This document shows, piece by piece, positions 16,601-25,059 of a stretch of DNA of 36,319 nt. Numbering within the stretch: the stretch's first letter is position 1; each line of letters begins with the position of its first letter. The notes under the pieces were generated by a model. It was not told where the DNA came from and did no database searches. It saw only the letters and a program-made list of their open reading frames with translations. This DNA is from Chitinophagales bacterium (GTDB lineage: Bacteria > Bacteroidota > Bacteroidia > Chitinophagales > Chitinophagaceae). Made by a program: the position numbers and the translations under genes. Location: assembly GCA_015654695.1 (NCBI GenBank), contig JAATGJ010000129.1, positions 1 to 36,319 on the forward strand. The letters run 5' to 3'.

Positions 16601-16873
16601 GGCATGATGGAAGATGTTATTTATAATGGAGGTTATTGGAAACTGCGTCAAATTTCAATTGGTTACGACTTTACAAAGTTTGTTCCGGCAAAATGGCCTG
16701 TAAAAGGGATAAAACTTAACCTGGTAGCGAACAATGTATTGATCATTAAAAAATGGGTGGATAATATAGATCCTGAATCATTCGGCTACAGTTCTGATAA
16801 CCTGATTGGGTTGGAATCAACAAGTGTTCCAACTACAAGAGGGGTTGGTGTGAACCTGAATATTAAATTTTAA
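13637..16873 (+). CDS. SusC/RagA-family TonB-linked outer-membrane transporter
   Basis: At 1078 residues this is a typical SusC-like protein. It has a Sec leader ending TTQAQ, a carboxypeptidase-regulatory-like domain (about 33-115, 'ISGTVSDESGKKLSGVTVSVKG'), a TonB box-like VVITALG (about 112), a plug with 'ALQGKVAGVNIS', 'IRIRGQSSISG' and 'INPDDIESMTILKGAAAAAL', and a C-terminal beta barrel ending in phenylalanine (VNLNIKF). It imports glycans or large ligands across the outer membrane using TonB energy, together with the SusD lipoprotein 12 bases downstream. A GGT codon run (14291-14308) adds a seven-glycine loop to the plug. The substrate cannot be read from sequence; context suggests an acidic or pectic oligosaccharide. 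It is divergent from the AraC regulator. Confidence 0.95.
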   Translation: MKENVKPGYSPGFIKLLLTLLFFSFFTTTQAQTISGTVSDESGKKLSGVTVSVKGSSTGTSTDASGQYRINAAPNATLIFSSVGFTSIDVPVAGRTVVNTVLSTTAQSLEAVVITALGISKQARRLGYSATNVNADELTVNRSPNVMNALQGKVAGVNISALGTGPAGTSKIRIRGQSSISGQNNPLIVINGVPIDNTNFGTNPVGSGSNNDGSYGVRGGGGGGGNTSDGGDGLQSINPDDIESMTILKGAAAAALYGSRAKDGVIMITTKTRAKGKGIGVTYNINYTDEAPLDFTDYQYEYGQGESGVRPKPTTANPTGAKPNTGQWSFGERFQPGMTQVLFNALTVPYEPQRDIITKFYRHGQNLTNTVSLAVGGEKGGLNLSVGNLNSKGITPNNSFNRKTINLGFSYDLSDKLSFSGSVNYSNETIKNPPNIANQDNSIPTALFMMANSMPLDVLDANKYDPSRGFPTSEFIYSRFMNRTNPYWVLAEQFHNVSRDRIFGNIAVKYDILPWLFVQGRYGQDYWSRDEDYNNYPTGHASRALAPVGFVDGQYTQESRRFRETNADFLLSASKEFGDFGANLTFGGNRMRRRLDYYSTRVTDFVVYDLYTVQNGRVKDPTYDLIERGVNSLYGAAEVSYKRMLYLSGTLRNDWFSTLSPENRSILYPSVSLGYVFSENFHPSWLSFGKLRLAYAQVGSDADVPPYAGQLFYSINGNLLANPSGALQPVGGPLGTTVPNPNLRPMTVAETEIGLELKLFKSRVNIDLAAYRKITTDQIVQAQISDASGFVDTRINSGKSRNLGVEVLLNLIPFQTKNFTWDFTFNNAYNKTKVLSLLTNKPGERITVATQVFGNQGELRQIVGKEMGQITAYGFLRDAKGEKVFGGNGVALRSADLITFGSALPRWVGGFLNSFTYKGVNLSFLIDYKLGNKMLSGTNFNAIRHGLHKMTLEGRETGIIGKGVTTTGAANNVAVFPVDPYWGYLRSQGMMEDVIYNGGYWKLRQISIGYDFTKFVPAKWPVKGIKLNLVANNVLIIKKWVDNIDPESFGYSSDNLIGLESTSVPTTRGVGVNLNIKF

Positions 16874-16885
16874 TACGTCTGAATC

Positions 16886-18409
16886 ATGAAAAAAATAATA
16901 AACTATAGTTTTTTGCTGGCCTTTGTACTATTGGCAGCTTCCTGTGATAAAGGTTTTGATGATCTGAACACAAACAAGGTCAATCCAATAGCGATAGATC
17001 CGCTTTACCAATTAAACAACGCGGTGGTTAATGTTTCCTTCCCCGGAAATTCAACCCTTGCTTATGATATGGGTGTTGTCCAGCAGATTATCACCCCCAA
17101 TAACGGCGTACTAAACGGGGCAAATTTTAACTCCGATAACCGGGGAAACACGCAAGTAATATGGCAAAACTATTACCGCAATGTGATCAGGAATACGAAT
17201 GACGTTATTGTAAATACCAAGAGTGATCCAAACAGGGCCAATTTGTATCAAATGGCCCGCATTTTCCAGGCTTATACCTATATGGTTCTTACCGATGAAT
17301 ATGGCAGTATTCCTTATACAGAAGGCGGTAAAGGATATACCGATCAAAACTTTTTTCCTGTTTATGATGGTCAGCAGCAAATTTATACAGACATCATTAA
17401 AGAATTAGGCGAAGCGGCAACCGCGTTAAATGCCGCTGGCAAAATTGAGACAGGAGATGTTTTGTATGGCGGAAGTGTCGCCCAATGGAAAAAATTCGCT
17501 TATTCATTACTATTGAGGGCCGGAATGCGCCTTAGCAAAGCGGATGCTGCGAAAGCCCAGTCAACTGTGCAAGCCGCTTTTACGGGCGGAGTTATTCTTG
17601 CGAATGCTGATAATGCATTCATCAGGCATGATGCTAATTATACCAACCCGATCGGCGCTACACTCAACTCTACAGAAGCCGCTAATTTTTATCTTACTAA
17701 ACCTTTTGTTGATTCGCTTAAAACCAGAAATGATCCGCGTTTGCAAGCCATCGCTGTTCGTTATGCCGGCGCCACATCAGGAGGAACACAAACTACAGCG
17801 TCCCGCACTACGGATCCTGCTCTGCAATTTGGATTACCTGTCGGATTTGACAATAATGCTGCAAATACCTACGCCACTTCGGTAGGCCGTGCAAGCTTTT
17901 ATGATTTTAGCCAGGCGGATCGTCTGCGAATTGCAAAACAAAATGCCCCCTGTTTTCTTGTTACGGCTTCGCAAACTCAATTGTTATTGGCAGAAGCAAG
18001 ACAAAGAGGATGGATAACAGCAGGCACAGTACAAGGGTACTACGATGCGGGAGTAACATTACACATGCAGCAAATGGCTACTTATGACGCTGGTTGTACT
18101 GTTGCTGCGGGGGACATAACAACTTATTTAACTAATAACCCTTTTGATGCTGCCAGGGCGCTGGAGCAAATCGGCACACAATATTGGATTGCTTCATTTT
18201 TAAACGGACCTGAGGCATTTGCAAATTACCGGCGCACAGGATTTCCTGCATTAGCACCTAATCCTTTTCCCGGGAAGGAGGTTGCTTTTATCAGGAGACT
18301 TACTTATCCAAACTCGGAGCAATCTGTTAACCCAACAAATTTTAATGCAGCCATTACCAGTCAGGGACCAGATAAATTGGATACAAGAATTTGGTGGGAT
18401 AAACCATAA
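16886..18409 (+). CDS. SusD/RagB-family outer-membrane lipoprotein (SusD-like_2 group)
   Basis: The 507-residue partner of the preceding SusC. The lipoprotein leader KKIINYSFLLAFVLLAASC gives a lipidated cysteine at residue 20, followed by DKGFDDLNTNKVNP, a sequence typical of the SusD-like_2 group. Helical TPR-like segments follow ('MARIFQAYTYMVLTDEYGSIPYTEG', 'WKKFAYSLLLRAGMRLSKAD', 'ASQTQLLLAEARQRGW'), and the end contains ANYRRTGFPAL and the IPRRL-like 'FIRRLTYPNSE'. It forms the surface lid that delivers ligand to SusC. It is co-transcribed with SusC, and two hairpins directly after its stop codon should end that transcript. Confidence 0.93.
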   Translation: MKKIINYSFLLAFVLLAASCDKGFDDLNTNKVNPIAIDPLYQLNNAVVNVSFPGNSTLAYDMGVVQQIITPNNGVLNGANFNSDNRGNTQVIWQNYYRNVIRNTNDVIVNTKSDPNRANLYQMARIFQAYTYMVLTDEYGSIPYTEGGKGYTDQNFFPVYDGQQQIYTDIIKELGEAATALNAAGKIETGDVLYGGSVAQWKKFAYSLLLRAGMRLSKADAAKAQSTVQAAFTGGVILANADNAFIRHDANYTNPIGATLNSTEAANFYLTKPFVDSLKTRNDPRLQAIAVRYAGATSGGTQTTASRTTDPALQFGLPVGFDNNAANTYATSVGRASFYDFSQADRLRIAKQNAPCFLVTASQTQLLLAEARQRGWITAGTVQGYYDAGVTLHMQQMATYDAGCTVAAGDITTYLTNNPFDAARALEQIGTQYWIASFLNGPEAFANYRRTGFPALAPNPFPGKEVAFIRRLTYPNSEQSVNPTNFNAAITSQGPDKLDTRIWWDKP

Positions 18410-18723
18410 AAAGGCTTACGCTAAGCAGTTGTTTTTTTTCATAAGCAAAAAGACCTTTTGTTTTTACATCAGGTCTTTCTTTTTTCACCTGTATCCGTTT
18501 ATGGTATAAATGAATGCACGAAGCTGTATTTTGTTTAAGCGATTTTTGTAAAAGACAGGGATCAAAGAAGCAAATTGACTCAATGAATTTAACGGTATTA
18601 ATTTATATTTACACCTACCGTCATCAGGAGTAACCAGTATGCCAGAAAGTACTTCATTGAAACCCATCATACATTTTGCTATCAGCCGGGCAGGGTCTGT
18701 ATAGTTGTATCAAATCAAGCAGC
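18410..18723 (+). other. Intergenic gap after susD
   Basis: The 314 bases between susD and the dehydratase gene hold two hairpins near the left end (listed as a terminator). The remainder (about 18490-18723) has no convincing coding potential; a 21-codon frame at 18640 is not supported. A promoter for the dehydratase operon should lie here, but no clean TTG...TAnnTTTG pair was found. Confidence 0.5.
18414..18486 (+). terminator. Tandem hairpins ending the susCD transcript
   Basis: A small hairpin GCTTA-CGC-TAAGC (18414-18426) is followed by AGTTG and a run of T (18431-18439). A second hairpin pairs AAAGACCT (18449-18456) with AGGTCTTT (18471-18478) and is followed by CTTTTTT. The first begins four bases after the susD stop codon. 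Together they look like an intrinsic terminator. Confidence 0.75.
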
Positions 18724-20439
18724 ATGAAGAAAAAATTAAGAAGTTATGATTGGTTCGGCAAATCCGATAAAATGGGATTTGTGCATCGCTCATGGCTCCG
18801 TAACCAGGGATACCCGGATGATTATTTCAAAGACAAACCTGTCATTGGTATTTGCAATACCTGGAGTGAACTGACACCCTGCAATGGCCATCTTCGTGAT
18901 TTTGCCGAGATAGTAAAACGTGGTGTGGTGGAAGCGGGCGGTTTCCCATTAGAGTTTCCTGTTACATCACTGGGCGAAACGATTATGCGGCCAACGACGA
19001 TGCTATTTAGAAATTTAGCCAGCATGGATACAGAAGAATCTATCCGTGCCAACCCCATTGATGGTGTCGTGCTGTTAACCGGCTGTGATAAAACAACTCC
19101 TTCTACTGTAATGGGAGCATGCAGCGTTGATCTCCCTACTATTGTTGTTCCCGGCGGGCCGATGCTCAATGGGCGTTTCAAAGGAGAATGTATTGGCTCC
19201 GGCTCCTTCAACTGGATGGTAAAAGAAAAATTACTGGTAGAAAACTATACGGAAGAAGACATACTTCAAGCAGAAGTTGGTTCTGCACGCAGCCAGGGAC
19301 ATTGCATGACGATGGGCACGGCATCAACAATGGCCTGCATGGTAGAAGCACTGGGATTAACATTACCGGGAGCCGCTGCCATCCCGGCTGTTGATTCAAG
19401 AAAAAAAGTAATGGCGCAATTATCAGGCAGAAGAATTGTAGAGATGGTAAAGGAAGACCTGAAGATTTCAAAAATACTGACAAGGGAGGCGTTTGAAAAT
19501 TCAATAGTAATAAACGCGGGTGTAGGCGGTTCTACTAATTTTATTATTCACCTGCTGGCTATCGCCGGAAGGATGGGTGTTGAACTAAAGCTGGAAGACT
19601 TTGATAAGATAGGAAGTAAAATTCCATTGCTGGCCAACCTGAAGCCCTCCGGGAAATACCTGATGGAAGATTTCTATTACGCCGGTGGTTTACCAGTTGT
19701 AATAAAGGAATTAAAAAAATATTTACATAATGATATCATCACGGTAAATGGCAAATCAATCGGGGAGAATAACAGTAAGCCCCAATGCTACAATCGTGAA
19801 GTGATCGCCGGTATTGATGAGCCATTACAGGAAGAAGCAGGTATTGCTGTACTAAAAGGCAATCTTTGCGAGGATGGCGCTATCATCAAACCATCAGCGG
19901 CATCAGCGGCATTAATGAAACACCGTGGCCGCGCCATCGTGTTTGAAACGATGGAAGATTATCATCACCGCATTGATGATCCTGGTCTGGATATTGACGA
20001 AAACTGTATCATCGTATTAAAAGGCGCAGGCCCGGTAGGGTACCCCGGTATGCCGGAAGTAGGTAATGTGGACCTGCCGGAAAAACTATTGCGAAAAGGA
20101 ATAAAAGATATGATCCGTATCTCTGACGGCAGGATGAGTGGCACGGCCGCAGGAACTGTTATACTGCATGTTTCCCCGGAATCAGCCATTGGCGGCACAT
20201 TAGCATTGGTACAAGATGGCGACATGATAGAACTGGATGTAGCCCAAAGAAAATTACATTTGGACATCAGTGATGAGGAATTGAAAAAAAGAAAAGCAGC
20301 GTGGACGGCGCCGGCGCCGATGGCCGCAAGAGGCTATGTAAAATTTTATATTGATCATGTGCAGCAGGCGCATCTTGGGGCAGACCTGGATATTTTGCAG
20401 GGCGGATCAGGCGCTGAAGTGACAAGGGATCTGCATTAA
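18724..20439 (+). CDS. IlvD/Edd-family aldonate dehydratase (arabinonate dehydratase-like)
   Basis: A [2Fe-2S] dehydratase of 571 residues from ATG 18724 (MKKKLRSYDWFG). The longer open frame to 18676 adds 16 non-conserved residues. Opening motifs SYDWFGKSDKMGFVHRSW and GICNTWSELTPCN are those of the pentonate/hexonate branch (L-arabinonate, D-fuconate or D-galactonate dehydratases), not branched-chain amino acid IlvD. Cluster ligands are C53, C121 (TGCDKT) and C194 (GHCMTMGTAS). Their 68 and 73 residue spacing equals that of Rhizobium L-arabinonate dehydratase. K123 is the expected carbamylated lysine and S472 in DGRMSGT the catalytic serine. It should convert an aldonate to a 2-keto-3-deoxy acid in the cytoplasm. 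It opens the operon with lactonase, FAH enzyme and permease. Confidence 0.88.
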   Translation: MKKKLRSYDWFGKSDKMGFVHRSWLRNQGYPDDYFKDKPVIGICNTWSELTPCNGHLRDFAEIVKRGVVEAGGFPLEFPVTSLGETIMRPTTMLFRNLASMDTEESIRANPIDGVVLLTGCDKTTPSTVMGACSVDLPTIVVPGGPMLNGRFKGECIGSGSFNWMVKEKLLVENYTEEDILQAEVGSARSQGHCMTMGTASTMACMVEALGLTLPGAAAIPAVDSRKKVMAQLSGRRIVEMVKEDLKISKILTREAFENSIVINAGVGGSTNFIIHLLAIAGRMGVELKLEDFDKIGSKIPLLANLKPSGKYLMEDFYYAGGLPVVIKELKKYLHNDIITVNGKSIGENNSKPQCYNREVIAGIDEPLQEEAGIAVLKGNLCEDGAIIKPSAASAALMKHRGRAIVFETMEDYHHRIDDPGLDIDENCIIVLKGAGPVGYPGMPEVGNVDLPEKLLRKGIKDMIRISDGRMSGTAAGTVILHVSPESAIGGTLALVQDGDMIELDVAQRKLHLDISDEELKKRKAAWTAPAPMAARGYVKFYIDHVQQAHLGADLDILQGGSGAEVTRDLH

Positions 20440-20446
20440 ACCCCTG

Positions 20447-20466
20447 TCTCCGCCAGGTGGCGGAGA
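20447..20466. repeat. Perfect short palindrome between dehydratase and lactonase genes
   Basis: TCTCCGCC (20447-20454) pairs exactly with GGCGGAGA (20459-20466) across an AGGT loop, seven bases after the dehydratase stop codon. It is GC-rich compared with its surroundings and no U-tract follows, so it is more likely an mRNA stabiliser or a REP-like unit than a terminator. Confidence 0.65.
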
Positions 20467-20522
20467 ACTTAGGTTTGAAGCTTTAACCCTTTATTGGATA
20501 ATCTTTTTAAAGAGTAAAATAT

Positions 20523-21542
20523 ATGAAAAAACTCATCTTCGTTTCTTTTTCAGTCATCGTGATGGGCTGTAACAATAATCAACAAAGTAAAACACAGGAA
20601 TTGACTACAATAAAAATTGGCACCATTGAACGCCTGGATTCTTCATTGAATGAAATTATTTCTCCCGGTGCACAGGCCGAAATAATCTCTGAAGGATACG
20701 AATGGAGCGAAGGACCTGTTTGGGTGGAAAGTCATAAAATGCTTTTGTTCTCTGATGTTCCCCGCGACACCATATATAAATGGACAGAAGAAAAAGGTAA
20801 AGAAGTTTACCTCACGCCTTCCGGCTATTCAGGTACTATCAAAAGAGGCGGGGAAATGGGCTCGAACGGATTGATATTAGATAAGGATGGCAACCTTGTT
20901 TTATGCCAGCATGGCAACAGGCAGATGGCAAAAATGGATGCTCCATTTGATAAGCCTGAACCGAAGTATATCCCTATTGCTGATAATTACAACGGAAAAA
21001 AATTCAACAGCCCTAATGACGCCGTGTATAACAGCGCCGGAGAATTATTTTTTACCGATCCCCCGTATGGATTAGAAAAACAAATGACTGATCCCAAAAA
21101 AGAAACTCCTTTCCAGGGAGTATATAAAGTAAAAACATCGGGTGAAGTTGTATTAATAACCGATTCACTCACCCGCCCCAATGGTATTGCTTTCTTACCG
21201 GGAGAAAAAACCCTGATCGTCGCTAACTCCGATCCTGATAAACCCAACTGGTATGCATTTGATGCAGGCGATAACAACACTTTCACCAATGGCAGGATAT
21301 TTTACAGTGCGGCTGGTCATGGCCAGGAGGAGAAAGGGCTGCCGGACGGATTCAAGGTTGATAAAAACGGAAACATATTCGCCAGCGGGCCGGGTGGCAT
21401 CTGGATATTTAATAAAGAAGCCAAACTCCTGGGCAAAATAAAATTGACCGAAGCCGCGTCTAACTGTGCGCTGACACCGGATGAAAAAACATTGTTTATA
21501 ACAAATGATATGTATGTGCTCCGGATTAAAATGAGAGATTAG
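20523..21542 (+). CDS. SMP-30/gluconolactonase-family lactonase lipoprotein
   Basis: A six-bladed propeller lactonase of 339 residues. The leader KKLIFVSFSVIVMGC has a lipobox with the cysteine at residue 16, so the enzyme is anchored outside the cytoplasm. Family marks are WSEGPVWV (metal-binding Glu), LFSDVPRDTIYKW, FNSPNDAVY, FFTDPPYGL, LTRPNGIAF (metal-binding Asn) and GLPDGFKVDKNGNIFASGPGGIWIF (metal-binding Asp). It should open a sugar 1,4- or 1,5-lactone to the free aldonate. With the GntP permease and IlvD/Edd dehydratase beside it, the order is lactone opening outside, import, then dehydration inside. Confidence 0.87.
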   Translation: MKKLIFVSFSVIVMGCNNNQQSKTQELTTIKIGTIERLDSSLNEIISPGAQAEIISEGYEWSEGPVWVESHKMLLFSDVPRDTIYKWTEEKGKEVYLTPSGYSGTIKRGGEMGSNGLILDKDGNLVLCQHGNRQMAKMDAPFDKPEPKYIPIADNYNGKKFNSPNDAVYNSAGELFFTDPPYGLEKQMTDPKKETPFQGVYKVKTSGEVVLITDSLTRPNGIAFLPGEKTLIVANSDPDKPNWYAFDAGDNNTFTNGRIFYSAAGHGQEEKGLPDGFKVDKNGNIFASGPGGIWIFNKEAKLLGKIKLTEAASNCALTPDEKTLFITNDMYVLRIKMRD

Positions 21543-21626
21543 TGCCAATGGTCAGTGGTGAATAATGTTCCGCTAAAGGAACTTCATTCTTTCAGGAGGA
21601 TATACAAAAAATACAACTGCTATCAG

Positions 21627-22451
21627 ATGAAAGTATATAAAACCAAAAGCGGGATCGTCATAAAAAATAATAACAAGCTTTACCAGTTGAATGAAGATAA
21701 CTGGGACGGGTTTATAAACGATGACAACCTTTTTCAAAAGATCGGAAGCCTGGTTAGTTCTTTACCTGTAATAGATACTATCGAAGGCGATCCCCTCCCT
21801 CCTATGGGCAACCAGGAACTATGGGCGTGCGGTGTTACTTATTTGCGCAGCAAAGTAGGAAGACAGGAAGAATCCAAATTATCCGGCGGCGCTGATTTTT
21901 ATGCAAAGGTGTATGAAGCGGAAAGACCGGAAGTGTTTTTTAAGTCCACTCCCCATCGCATTGTGGGGCATAAAGACAAAGTCAATATACGGAAAGATTC
22001 TACCTGGGATGTACCCGAACCCGAGCTCACGCTGGTGGTCACATCCTCAGGCAAGATAGTTGGATATACAGTAGGCAATGATATGAGCAGCCGCAGTATT
22101 GAAGGAGAAAACCCATTGTATTTGCCACAGGCGAAGACGTATGATGCCTGTGCTGCAGTGGGTCCCTGCATTTATGTAACAGATAAACCATTGGATGCAA
22201 ATACCAAGATCCGTCTTGAGATCAGCCGGGATGAAAAAAAAGTATTTGAAGGAATTGTTGGCATTAATCAAATGAAGCGAACACCTGAAGAATTAGTATC
22301 GTTTGTGTATCGTGAATGTTCATTTCCCAATGGCTGCCTGGTCATGACCGGAACAGGGATAGTACCGGGAAGTGATTTTACGTTACAATCAGGTGATGAG
22401 ATAAAAATTTCGATTGATAATATAGGCACACTTATAAACACAGTCAGATAA
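21627..22451 (+). CDS. Fumarylacetoacetate hydrolase-family 2-keto-3-deoxy-pentonate dehydratase-like enzyme
   Basis: FAH-fold enzyme of 274 residues from ATG 21627 (MKVYKTKSGIVI). The open frame to 21555 adds residues that overlap a poorly conserved spacer. The blocks ELWACGVTYLRSK, YEAERPEVFFKSTPHRIVG, VPEPELTLVV (metal Glu residues) and SRSIEGENPLYLPQAKTYD are those of the KDX/AraD1 group, which dehydrates 2-keto-3-deoxy-pentonates to alpha-ketoglutarate semialdehyde. The 2,4-diketo-3-deoxy-fuconate/rhamnonate hydrolases are a related alternative. It acts directly after the IlvD/Edd enzyme in such pathways. No alpha-ketoglutarate semialdehyde dehydrogenase is seen in the window, so that last step must be encoded elsewhere or the product differs. 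Confidence 0.8.
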   Translation: MKVYKTKSGIVIKNNNKLYQLNEDNWDGFINDDNLFQKIGSLVSSLPVIDTIEGDPLPPMGNQELWACGVTYLRSKVGRQEESKLSGGADFYAKVYEAERPEVFFKSTPHRIVGHKDKVNIRKDSTWDVPEPELTLVVTSSGKIVGYTVGNDMSSRSIEGENPLYLPQAKTYDACAAVGPCIYVTDKPLDANTKIRLEISRDEKKVFEGIVGINQMKRTPEELVSFVYRECSFPNGCLVMTGTGIVPGSDFTLQSGDEIKISIDNIGTLINTVR

Positions 22452-22522
22452 TGGATTGATCAGTGATTAATGACGGCTTACTCACAGCCGGCCGTTGATC
22501 ACGCAAAAAAACAACTTAACCA

Positions 22523-23848
22523 ATGACATTCCTGATAATCATATTAGCAATTGGACTGCAGATCTTTTTGACGTATAAAAAAGTCAGCCCCTTTTTGTCA
22601 TTGCTAATCGTTGCTGTTCTTATGGGGTTTTGCCTCGGTTTGCAACCCGCTGATATATTAAAATCTATAAAAGCCGGGGTCGGAAACACATTAGGCGATG
22701 TAGCGTTAATTATATGTTTCGGGGCAATACTGGGGAAAATATTAGAGGCAAGCGGGGCAGCCGAACAGATATCAAGTACCCTGATCAAAAGTTTTGGCGA
22801 AAAATATATTCAATGGGCCATGCTCGTAACAGGATTCCTGATTGGCATACCGCTTTATTACAACGCGGGTTTTATGATTTTGGTACCCCTGGTATTTTCA
22901 ATAGCAAGAAGGGCCAATCTCCCGTTATTATATATAGCCATCCCGATGGCGGCTTCTTTATCAACAACACATTGTTTCCTGCCACCGCATCCGGGGCCCG
23001 TTAACATAATTGGCATTTTTGACAGAACCACCAAAACAGATGTAGGAAAAGTTTTGAAATACGGAATTTTGATAGCTATCCCTGTAGTGATCATAGCCGG
23101 CCCGCTATTAGGAAGACTATTAAAAAAGATCAAAGTGGATGTGAGTTCATCTTTTTTATCTAACGAAAGTAAAACCGTAAAAGAATTACCCGCTAAGTTT
23201 CCAAGCTTTTTTATTGGATTGCTCCCGGTGTTGCTGATCACCATGACAATCATCGCTGATAATTATATGGCTGACGGAACGGTAATTAAAAAAATTATTT
23301 TATTCATCGGGGACTCCACCATCGCTTTATTATTAGCGGTATTAACAGCAGTATGGTATTTCGTATTGAAACCCGGCAGGTCAATGACAGTAGCTATGAA
23401 CTGGCTGAACGAAGCTGTATCGGGTATCGCTATTATTTTACTGATCATTACAGCCGGCGGTGTGTTCAAACAGGTATTACAGGACAGCGGCACAGATAAG
23501 TATATTGCATCATTCAGCAGCAAATTGCACATGCCTCCGTTGATATTTGCATGGGCAGTTACCGCACTGCTAAGAGTAGCTATTGGTTCAGCTACTGTGG
23601 CTGGCATAACAGCGGCAGGTGTCGTATCACCATTAGTAGCATCAGGAGTCGTATCACCTGAATTAATGGTATTGGCGGTAGGAACCGGGAGTGTATTCGG
23701 TTCTCATATCAACGATTCAGGTTTCTGGATGTTCAAGGAATTTTTCGGGTTGTCATTAAAGCAAACATTTTTATCCTGGACAATGATGGAAACAATTATT
23801 TCCATCCTCGGTCTAATCGGAGTGTTAATACTGGATATGTTTATATGA
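22523..23848 (+). CDS. GntP-family gluconate/aldonate:proton symporter
   Basis: A hydrophobic protein of 441 residues with about 12-14 membrane helices. Family signatures include 'ALIICFGAILGKILEASGAAEQIS', 'IPLYYNAGFMILVPLVFS', 'THCFLPPHPGPVNI' and the late 'GSVFGSHINDSGFWMFKEFFGLS'. GntP proteins bring gluconate and related sugar acids across the inner membrane with protons. It lies between the FAH-family enzyme and the alcohol dehydrogenase, so it probably imports the aldonate made by the lactonase. The spacer before it (72 bases) holds only a weak interrupted hairpin. Confidence 0.92.
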   Translation: MTFLIIILAIGLQIFLTYKKVSPFLSLLIVAVLMGFCLGLQPADILKSIKAGVGNTLGDVALIICFGAILGKILEASGAAEQISSTLIKSFGEKYIQWAMLVTGFLIGIPLYYNAGFMILVPLVFSIARRANLPLLYIAIPMAASLSTTHCFLPPHPGPVNIIGIFDRTTKTDVGKVLKYGILIAIPVVIIAGPLLGRLLKKIKVDVSSSFLSNESKTVKELPAKFPSFFIGLLPVLLITMTIIADNYMADGTVIKKIILFIGDSTIALLLAVLTAVWYFVLKPGRSMTVAMNWLNEAVSGIAIILLIITAGGVFKQVLQDSGTDKYIASFSSKLHMPPLIFAWAVTALLRVAIGSATVAGITAAGVVSPLVASGVVSPELMVLAVGTGSVFGSHINDSGFWMFKEFFGLSLKQTFLSWTMMETIISILGLIGVLILDMFI

Positions 23849-23960
23849 CAGGTAAACGCTGTAGTAATTATCCCGCATTAACATGTTTTAATATGTTTAA
23901 ACCTGTAGTTTTATAAAACAAACTTTTCCCCTATCATTATAAAATCAAACAAACACCCAC

Positions 23961-25004
23961 ATGCCGGCAACAAAAGCTTATGCAGCACTTAACCCAGCAG
24001 ATCCCTTAGTCCCTTTTCAGTTTGACCGAAGAGAAACACGTCCGCAGGATGTGCAGGTAGAAATATTATATTGCGGCGTTTGCCATAGTGATCTTCACCA
24101 GGTACGTGATGAATGGGGCGGATCTATTTACCCCATGGTACCCGGGCATGAGATTGTGGGACGGGTGATCAAAATTGGCAGTGAAGTAAAAAAATTCAAA
24201 GTGGGTGACTTAGCCGGTGTAGGCGTGATGGTGGACAGTTGCCGCACCTGTAAGAATTGCAAAAAAGAGATGGAACAATATTGCGTGGAAGACATGACGG
24301 GTACGTATAATGCAATGGAAAGAGATGCAGTCACGATTGCCCAGGGAGGTTACTCTTCACAAATAGTAACGGATGAAAGATACGTCTATAGCATTTCTCC
24401 CAAACTCGACCTGGCAGGAGTTGCGCCATTATTATGCGCCGGTATTACTACGTACTCACCGTTGAGGTATGCAGGTGTTACCAAAGGAATGAAAGTAGGT
24501 GTTGTCGGTTTAGGTGGCTTAGGGCACCTGGGTGTAAAATTCGCCGTATCATTCGGAGCAGAAGTTACATTGATCAGCACTTCTCCCTCCAAACAAAAAG
24601 ATGCGGAAAGATTAGGCGCACATAAATTCTTATTGTCCACTGATGCGCAGCAGATGAAGGATGCTGACAGTTATTTTGATGTTATCCTCAATACCATCTC
24701 AGCCAACCATGATTATAAAAAATACCTGGACCTGCTTGACCTGGATGGAAAATTGCTGATTGTAGGTTTACCACCTGAAGACCCCAAAGTAAAACCCTTT
24801 GCATTGCTTAAAAACAGGAGAAGCATCACAGGCTCTATGATCGGCGGCACCAAAGAAACACAGGAGATGCTGGACTACTGTGCGGAGAAAAATATAGTAG
24901 CCGATATAGAAATAATCCCCATTCAACAAATCAATGAAGCGTATGAAAGAATGATCAAAAATGATGTGCGTTACAGGTTTGTGATAGATATGAAGACGCT
25001 TTAA
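23961..25004 (+). CDS. Zinc-dependent alcohol dehydrogenase, YahK/CAD type
   Basis: A 347-residue medium-chain dehydrogenase. Catalytic zinc ligands are C41 (CGVCHSDLHQ), H63-E64 (PGHE) and a Cys near 158 (APLLCAGITTY). Structural zinc cysteines are C94, C97, C100 and C108. The NAD(P)-binding GLGGLGHLGVKFA lies at about 181-193. The sequence matches the cinnamyl-alcohol-dehydrogenase branch, broad NADPH aldehyde reductases such as E. coli YahK. It may reduce a short aldehyde (glycolaldehyde, lactaldehyde or a semialdehyde) released by the sugar-acid pathways. It stands 112 bases after gntP, so it may have its own promoter, and it is convergent with the membrane protein gene that follows. Confidence 0.9.
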   Translation: MPATKAYAALNPADPLVPFQFDRRETRPQDVQVEILYCGVCHSDLHQVRDEWGGSIYPMVPGHEIVGRVIKIGSEVKKFKVGDLAGVGVMVDSCRTCKNCKKEMEQYCVEDMTGTYNAMERDAVTIAQGGYSSQIVTDERYVYSISPKLDLAGVAPLLCAGITTYSPLRYAGVTKGMKVGVVGLGGLGHLGVKFAVSFGAEVTLISTSPSKQKDAERLGAHKFLLSTDAQQMKDADSYFDVILNTISANHDYKKYLDLLDLDGKLLIVGLPPEDPKVKPFALLKNRRSITGSMIGGTKETQEMLDYCAEKNIVADIEIIPIQQINEAYERMIKNDVRYRFVIDMKTL

Positions 25005-25059
25005 TTGTTTCTTCATAACAGATAAAAGGAATAGCTGCATGTTTGTTGCGGGTTGCCAT

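Noticed and set aside
18640-18705. 21-codon frame before the IlvD/Edd gene
   Set aside because: It is short, with no recognisable sequence, and overlaps the region where a promoter is expected.
22463-22502. Hairpin before gntP (GTGAT/ATCAC with inner CGGCT/AGCCG)
   Set aside because: The two short stems are separated by unpaired bases on both sides and no T-run follows, so it is too weak to annotate.
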